The notes beneath the pieces are model-generated. The model worked only from the letters and a program-made list of their open reading frames with translations. It was not told the DNA's origin and ran no database searches. A DNA stretch of 28,230 nt from an uncultured Lachnospiraceae bacterium. Lineage in GTDB: Bacteria; Bacillota; Clostridia; Lachnospirales; Lachnospiraceae. Location: the NCBI GenBank assembly GCA_910578175.1, contig CAJTPF010000028.1, forward strand, positions 1 through 28,230, given 5' to 3'. Below are positions 23,188 to 28,230 of this stretch, in pieces. The first letter of the stretch is position 1, and each line of letters starts with the position of its first letter. Made by a program: the position numbers and the translations under genes.

Positions 23188-23712
23188 ATGAACAGTAAAT
23201 TATTGCAAAATTTAGGCATTGGAGATATAGACCCGGCATATTTTATTATTGCGTTATTGGCAATAAGTTTAGGCTTATTAATTTATATTATTGTTACCAA
23301 TCTGAAAATAAAAAAGCTGATAAAAAAGTATGAAATGTTTATGAGCGGAAAAGATGGGAAGAGTCTGGAAAATGTAATCGCAAAAAGATTCAGTCAGGTA
23401 GATGAACTGATTGCAAGGGATGCAAAGAAAGATGTAATGATCAAAGAGATTCAGGAAAATCTTCTGACAGTTTATCAGAAAGTTGGTATCGTAAAATATG
23501 ATGCATTTAATGAGATGGGAGGAAAGTTAAGCTTTGCTCTTGCCATGTTAGATAAAGAAAACACTGGATTTGTGTTAAATGCTATGCACAGCAGAGAGGG
23601 ATGTTATACTTATATAAAAGAAATAATTAAGGGTGAATCTTATATCATCTTAGGAGAAGAAGAAAAAATAGCAGTTGAGAAGGCCATTAGCGTAGATAAT
23701 TTTATGGAATGA
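23188..23712 (+). CDS. DUF4446 family membrane protein
   Basis: A 174-residue protein matching the DUF4446 family, commonly found next to parB in Clostridia. One transmembrane segment (about residues 14-36, YFIIALLAISLGLLIYIIV) is followed by a basic stretch, a helical segment (KRFSQVDELIARDAKKDVM) and a soluble C-terminal domain containing VGIVKYDAFNEMGGKLSFALAMLD. No catalytic motif is recognised. ATG 23188 is preferred to the in-frame GTG at 23179 because GAAAGAG is then spaced 8 nt. It lies 25 nt after parB and is probably part of that operon. Its role is unknown; the neighbourhood suggests a link to chromosome organisation or the membrane. Confidence 0.85.
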   Translation: MNSKLLQNLGIGDIDPAYFIIALLAISLGLLIYIIVTNLKIKKLIKKYEMFMSGKDGKSLENVIAKRFSQVDELIARDAKKDVMIKEIQENLLTVYQKVGIVKYDAFNEMGGKLSFALAMLDKENTGFVLNAMHSREGCYTYIKEIIKGESYIILGEEEKIAVEKAISVDNFME

Positions 23713-23748
23713 TTTTTTAAAAATTTGAAAAGAATCGGAGATAACCGT

Positions 23749-26700
23749 GTGGATAAGCATTTTGAAAAATTAGAGAAAGTATTATATGATAAAATTAATG
23801 GTGTTGGGAGACTATCAAATAATTTCTTGTTAGTTAAATATTATGATAATAAGGGACTGACAAGAGAAATGGCAGATAGTATAAAATTAGATAATAAATA
23901 TATTTATTTTTACTATGAATTTAATGCTACCTGGATTCCGGAAGCATATGAACCATTTCTAGTTTGGATTAAATATATATTTGAAAATTTTATCAATATG
24001 GACATTGAAGAGTTTTTTGAAATGTGTAAAATCTATAATCCTCATAGACAGATCTTAAAATCTTATTTTGAAACAGGGATTACCAATAGGGAAGAATATT
24101 TATTGATAAATGAAATAGATTTCGAAACAGAAAAGCTTTATCAGGGATTATTAAATATGATCACATTTGCGGCAAAAATAAAGCCAATTATAATAATATT
24201 TAATAAAATACATCTTGCCGGAATATCTACCATGAAATTTATTAATAAGATATTTTTGGGAGAAGATACCGGAAATATGGCGATCATAGCTGCTTTTAAG
24301 GATAATGTCCCGGGGTTGAAGGATAAGTCTGTCATATGGAATGACTTGATCAATAATTTTATTGATATAAATTGTGTTTATGATTGGGATGATTTCGGAG
24401 TATTGGAAGATAACTCCGATAATAAAAAAGAAATAGCAAGTTTGGAATTTAATGAAACCGAACTGGAATCCACTATGGTTAAAATTAAGAATATGTGCGA
24501 TCTGCTCGCTTTAAATCAGGCTTCCTATTATTTGGGATTCCTGTATCACAAATACGAGGTGGAAAAGTACGATATATCCGATGACTTAAAGTTTAAATTA
24601 TATAAACTTTATACAAAAAACTGTATTGAGTTACGAAAAATCAGTGATGCATATGAAGTCATAAACAATCTGAAAGTTTTGGCCGTAAGCAAGGATAAGA
24701 AATTTGATTATTATACGATGAGAGCTTTTCTTGAACTGGCCAATGAAAAGTATGATGAAGCGAAAAAACTGATAAAAAAAATAAAAAAACTTGTTGATAA
24801 AAATGATGAAAGAAACAGTCTTTTATTGCAGATCATATCCCATATAGCGGATTATTCCAATTGGAGAGGTTCCTGGTTTTATAAGGATATTTCTCCGGAC
24901 CAGATGTCAATAATAGATATGTGTGAGAAATATAATTTTAAGAATATATTAGCTCATATATATATTTATGCCTTTGATAATAATGGAGCATTATACTATA
25001 AAGTAGATGGACTGGATCAAAGACTTAGATATTTTAATAAGGGTATTCGGATCGCAGAAGAGTTGGGAAATGAAAGTCTTTTGATGGATGCTTATCATAA
25101 GGCGTTACTTATAGCGTCTTCCAACGGTTATATTGATGTGTCTGATTACTTTTATCTGGAAAAATGTATGCCCATCTGTAAGAGAAACAATAACCTGAAC
25201 GAAGAAGCCATGACATATATTGGCTTGGGATATAACAGATGTACCTGTGAAGAATTTGATAAAGCAAATGAATACTTTAATAAAGCATTGATCATTTATT
25301 ATAGTATTGAAGATATAAGTTATATGGGTGAAACTTTATATAATATGACGATCAATGCCATACTGGGTGAAGATTTTAAAAGCGCGGACAGTTATATCAC
25401 TACCTGTCTGGCTGCAATGGAGAATCTGAGAAAGAACAGTAAAATAAGAGTTTGCCATGTTGCCAAATTAAATGCATTGAAAGCATTATGCTGTTACAGA
25501 CTGGGAAATATATATAAATGTAAAATTTACCTTAATAATACCAAGCGTATGGTAGATTATGTGCTGAGTTTCCGGGAAGAAGAAGAGACTTATTATTATT
25601 GGTCGGATGATTTATTTTTATATTATTTTATCAAAGGAATGTTATTAAGGGACGGCGGAAAGTATGAACTGGCAGAAGAACATATGGATAAAGCATGTTA
25701 CTATTCCATGAAAGCCGATGGAAGTACCTTCTTTACCTACACGCAGTGCATGATTGAGAAAGCACAGTTATATATGCTGATGGGCAGAAAAAAATCTGCA
25801 GTCTACGCATTGGAACAGGCTATCGATTATTGTGTAAATAATGGACTGAAAAAGCAAAGGTATAAAGTTCTGCTTGCCATGAGTGAGATTACAGGGGAAA
25901 ACAAAATTCCGGATGCGGATACGGATGATCTAAAGAATCAGCAGCTTACCTGGGATAATGGAACTTTTGAATTATCTCTGAGAGGAATTTCCCTGAATAA
26001 TATTACGCAGCTTATTAAAAATATTGGTGTTTATAATCGTTCCATTGAAGAAAAGGAGAGAGTACAGTTTTTATCAAAATGGACAAAACTGTTAAATGCT
26101 TCTGTTTCTTCAGTCAGCGAGATGATCAAGGATTCTATAAAAGCTTTTGAAAATAATTTTGGAATTGATAACTGTATCTTTATAAAAATCGAGGACGGAA
26201 TTCCGAAAGTAAAGTATACTGATGCAGATATTCTCCTGACAGAAGAAAAAGTTGACAGAATTTATCGTTATGTAATAAAAAATAATCGTGAGTTTGCCGT
26301 CTCCAAATTGGATGCCAATTTTTATGATCATGAGGAGATCATGTCGGTATTTGGTTCTGCCAGAATCGCTTCATTTATGCTGATTCCGATTGTTGTAAAT
26401 GAAGATATCAATTGTATTGTTGTAATGTATATGCTTATGCATAATACCTGGTATTCCAATTTAAGCAAGTATCTTTTAAATAATGAAAGTTTATCTCTTT
26501 TTACATCTTCTTTCCGGCAAATGGTGGATGCGGTAGAAAGGGAAAAAATCCATGCAGAACTTCGGGAAATGAATGACCGTCTTAAAACCATAGCGTTAAC
26601 GGATAATCTGACCGGACTTTATAATAGGCAGGGATTGCAATATAATATTAATAAAATCGGAATACGGAAGAATAGAAATGTTTGTTCCATCTTGTATATG

Positions 26701-27138
26701 GATCTGGATAATTTTAAATATTATAATGATCATTTTGGCCATGAAGTCGGGGATTTAATTCTCGTATCTTTTGCAAATGTTATTAAAGGTATATGCGGGG
26801 AAGACAGTTTTGCAGTCAGATACGGCGGCGATGAATTTTTGATCATTTTATATCTGGATAAGGCGGAAGATGCAGAAAAGGCGGCAAAGAGTATTTATAA
26901 TACCATAAAAAATGAAGCGTCATTTCAGGGACTGGTGGAAGAAACGGTAGGACATAATGTGGATATCAGTGAATCAGACAGGGTATCCTGCAGTATTGGT
27001 ATAGCCGGTGTGAACCAGGCGGATGGACCGAATGCCTTTGAAAATGCATTGAAAAGAGCGGATGATGCTTTGTACTATATTAAGAGAACAAATAAGGGTC
27101 GTTATGAAGTATGGGATAATATTAAGGATTTAATATAA
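23749..27138 (+). CDS. Diguanylate cyclase with NTPase-like, TPR and GAF-like regions
   Basis: A 1129-residue soluble signalling protein predicted to make cyclic di-GMP. The N-terminal ~240 residues resemble the AAA_16/STAND ATPases of TPR regulators but lack a P-loop; a Walker-B-like strand (IIIIFNKIHLAGISTMKF, about 145-160) has Asn-Lys where acidic residues belong. Residues about 240-745 are helical TPR-like repeats (for example AMTYIGLGYNRCTCEEFDKA). A GAF-like sensor domain spans about 770-935. The C-terminal GGDEF domain has ALTDNLTGLYNR (about 949), MDLDNFKYYNDHFGHEVGD and YGGDEF at 1025-1030, so catalysis should be intact. The inhibitory RxxD site is absent. The start is GTG 23749, with GGAG 8 nt upstream; the open frame from TTG 23725 has no ribosome site. 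No transmembrane segment is seen. Confidence 0.88.
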   Translation: MDKHFEKLEKVLYDKINGVGRLSNNFLLVKYYDNKGLTREMADSIKLDNKYIYFYYEFNATWIPEAYEPFLVWIKYIFENFINMDIEEFFEMCKIYNPHRQILKSYFETGITNREEYLLINEIDFETEKLYQGLLNMITFAAKIKPIIIIFNKIHLAGISTMKFINKIFLGEDTGNMAIIAAFKDNVPGLKDKSVIWNDLINNFIDINCVYDWDDFGVLEDNSDNKKEIASLEFNETELESTMVKIKNMCDLLALNQASYYLGFLYHKYEVEKYDISDDLKFKLYKLYTKNCIELRKISDAYEVINNLKVLAVSKDKKFDYYTMRAFLELANEKYDEAKKLIKKIKKLVDKNDERNSLLLQIISHIADYSNWRGSWFYKDISPDQMSIIDMCEKYNFKNILAHIYIYAFDNNGALYYKVDGLDQRLRYFNKGIRIAEELGNESLLMDAYHKALLIASSNGYIDVSDYFYLEKCMPICKRNNNLNEEAMTYIGLGYNRCTCEEFDKANEYFNKALIIYYSIEDISYMGETLYNMTINAILGEDFKSADSYITTCLAAMENLRKNSKIRVCHVAKLNALKALCCYRLGNIYKCKIYLNNTKRMVDYVLSFREEEETYYYWSDDLFLYYFIKGMLLRDGGKYELAEEHMDKACYYSMKADGSTFFTYTQCMIEKAQLYMLMGRKKSAVYALEQAIDYCVNNGLKKQRYKVLLAMSEITGENKIPDADTDDLKNQQLTWDNGTFELSLRGISLNNITQLIKNIGVYNRSIEEKERVQFLSKWTKLLNASVSSVSEMIKDSIKAFENNFGIDNCIFIKIEDGIPKVKYTDADILLTEEKVDRIYRYVIKNNREFAVSKLDANFYDHEEIMSVFGSARIASFMLIPIVVNEDINCIVVMYMLMHNTWYSNLSKYLLNNESLSLFTSSFRQMVDAVEREKIHAELREMNDRLKTIALTDNLTGLYNRQGLQYNINKIGIRKNRNVCSILYMDLDNFKYYNDHFGHEVGDLILVSFANVIKGICGEDSFAVRYGGDEFLIILYLDKAEDAEKAAKSIYNTIKNEASFQGLVEETVGHNVDISESDRVSCSIGIAGVNQADGPNAFENALKRADDALYYIKRTNKGRYEVWDNIKDLI

Positions 27139-27160
27139 TTTAGTCAGAAAGGTGTAATCT

Positions 27161-28078
27161 TTGGAGGTTGTATATACCAGGGATGTTAATATAATTATGC
27201 ATAGTTATTTACGTACAGTAGGGTTCGGTGGTCCGGATTGTAACACAAATGTCAGGTATTTATTGGACAAGATCATAAAAGAAGATGAATCTATCAACAA
27301 TTCGGTGAAACATGAAGGGGAGTCTGTGGAAATCTTCAAGCATTTTTCACCGAATATGGGGATAACTTTTCATGGGGAATTTGTAAACAACAATAAATTT
27401 TATTGCGACTTTTATTATCCTTTTGCATTGCCGATTAAATATATTCATTATGATGAAATCGTTATTGAAAAAAATGTAATGAATATGTCGTTTTATGCAT
27501 CTTGTGAAGACAGCCGGCTGGGCTTCTCTGTAATCTTTTTCATTCAGAATGGTCTGGACTATATTAATTTTGATAATAACAGAGGAATCTCCAGATTATC
27601 GGCAAAAGTCGGACTGGTGGCCATGAGCCTTTCCGGTAAAATATTGATGCCTGTAAAAAAGAACAATTCTTATACCTCTATGTCGGACGATCTGCGCAGG
27701 TACAGAGGTGAAGTTCTTCGGGAAGCAAAAAAGGGCAATCAGGAAGCAATAGATGCCATGGCTTTGGAAGAGATGAATGAATATAATCAGATATGCAAAC
27801 GTGTCATGAAGGAAGATATTCTGACTATTGTGGAATCCAGTATAATGCCTTACGGAATCGAGTGTGATAAATATCAGGTGATCGGTGAGATCAGGGATAT
27901 TGTGGAAGATAAAAACGGAATCAGTGATGAAAAGGTCATAGAAATGCTAATTGACTGTAATGATATCAGTATAACTGTGTTTATCAATAAAAAAGATTTA
28001 ATGGGTGTTCCGAAAATCGGAAGAAGATTTAAAGGTGTGGTATGGTTACAGGGAAGGATCGACTTTGAAACCGTATAG
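27161..28078 (+). CDS. DUF3881-like protein, function unknown
   Basis: A 305-residue cytoplasmic protein resembling the DUF3881 family found mainly in Lachnospiraceae; the assignment rests on the MHSYLRTVGF N-terminal pattern and general layout. The N-terminal half is beta-rich and aromatic (FYCDFYYPFALPIKYIHYDE). A charged helical linker follows (DDLRRYRGEVLREAKKGNQEAIDAMALEEMNEY is visible in pieces), then a C-terminal beta domain ending GRRFKGVVWLQGRIDF. There are no catalytic or membrane motifs. TTG 27161 is taken as start because AAAGGTG is 6 nt upstream; the family-like ATG at 27197 is an alternative with poorer spacing. It lies 22 nt after the GGDEF gene, so the two may be co-transcribed. 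Confidence 0.68.
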   Translation: MEVVYTRDVNIIMHSYLRTVGFGGPDCNTNVRYLLDKIIKEDESINNSVKHEGESVEIFKHFSPNMGITFHGEFVNNNKFYCDFYYPFALPIKYIHYDEIVIEKNVMNMSFYASCEDSRLGFSVIFFIQNGLDYINFDNNRGISRLSAKVGLVAMSLSGKILMPVKKNNSYTSMSDDLRRYRGEVLREAKKGNQEAIDAMALEEMNEYNQICKRVMKEDILTIVESSIMPYGIECDKYQVIGEIRDIVEDKNGISDEKVIEMLIDCNDISITVFINKKDLMGVPKIGRRFKGVVWLQGRIDFETV

Positions 28079-28086
28079 GGCAGAGT

Positions 28087-28230
28087 TTAGGCAAATGTCA
28101 AGAGTAAATGCGAAAAAAATATAAAAAATTTTAAGCGGCCCCCAAAATAGCCGATAAATGCGCCTGAAATAGCCGATCCGCGGTCATATAGCCGAGGATT
28201 TTCCGCGGGTAGTTATTGATCCAGACGGTG
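28087..28230 (-). mobile_element. IS30-family insertion sequence, 3' end (truncated by the window)
   Basis: The last 140 bp have a different, more GC-rich composition and encode the end of an IS30-type transposase on the minus strand. The AT-rich segment around 28090-28125 (GCAAATGTCAAGAGTAAATG and following) probably holds the terminal inverted repeat. The exact boundary and any target duplication cannot be set without the other end. The element starts within about 10-20 bp of the DUF3881-like stop codon. Confidence 0.72.
28131..28230 (-). CDS. IS30-family transposase, C-terminal fragment
   Basis: Thirty-two C-terminal residues are visible on the minus strand, reading TVWINNYPRKILGYMTADRL then FQAHLSAILGAA and a stop at 28131-28133. 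The NNYPRKILGY..A segment is the conserved end of the DDE integrase-like domain of IS30 transposases, just after the catalytic glutamate. The rest of the gene lies beyond the right edge, so integrity cannot be judged. Confidence 0.85.
   Translation of the reverse strand, partial: TVWINNYPRKILGYMTADRLFQAHLSAILGAA

Noticed and set aside
28141..28200. Three copies of ATAGCCGA, possibly a short tandem repeat or CRISPR-like unit
   Set aside because: They fall within the transposase reading frame, are unevenly spaced and differ in flanks; no array structure.

Overview
The window is a chromosomal replication-origin region of a low-GC Gram-positive anaerobe, most likely a member of the Lachnospiraceae (Clostridia). 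The evidence is the gene order dnaA-dnaN-yaaA-recF-gyrB-gyrA diverging from rpmH-rnpA-yidD-yidC-jag-mnmE-mnmG-rsmG-(DegS-like)-parA-parB-DUF4446, the AT-rich codon use, and the Lachnospiraceae-like sequences of YidC, Jag and the DUF4446 and DUF3881-type proteins. Family names come from sequence recognition by eye; no database was searched.

Left arm (about 1-12170, all on the minus strand, reading away from the origin): dnaA, dnaN, yaaA, recF, gyrB and gyrA form the initiation, clamp, repair and gyrase cluster, closed by a perfect hairpin terminator at about 3391-3420. Beyond it lie a two-subunit iron-sulfur fumarate hydratase, a PlsC-type acyltransferase, a membrane zinc-ribbon protein and a tRNA-Ser(GCU) with a consensus promoter. 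At the extreme left a second strong minus-strand promoter drives what looks like an rRNA operon leader running out of the window.

Origin (about 10482-12735): it is bipartite around dnaA, as in Bacillus. Upstream of dnaA is a cluster of about eleven DnaA boxes, including a 27-bp palindrome and a 16-bp direct repeat. Downstream, between dnaA and dnaN, are an AT-rich stretch, six consecutive TAG/TAA triplets (a DnaA-trio) and flanking boxes, which together look like the basal unwinding system. Transcription polarity flips across the origin, so every gene is co-directional with its replication fork.

Right arm (12736-28230, plus strand): ribosomal protein L34, RNase P protein, the YidD/YidC/Jag membrane-insertion group, tRNA- and rRNA-modification enzymes, then a partition region. 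That region holds a DegS-like sensor protein that has lost its phospho-acceptor histidine, two perfect parS sites (one inside that gene, one just upstream of the parA promoter), parA, parB and a DUF4446 membrane protein. A large signalling protein follows (degenerate NTPase-like, TPR, GAF-like and GGDEF domains), then a DUF3881-like protein. The window ends in the 3' part of an IS30-family transposase.

The points most worth a second look are the parS-bearing DegS-like pseudokinase beside parAB, the parA start that lacks its own Shine-Dalgarno sequence, the DnaA-trio, and the degenerate-NTPase/GGDEF protein. Several start codons were moved from the longest open frame to starts with better ribosome binding sites; each case is stated in its entry.
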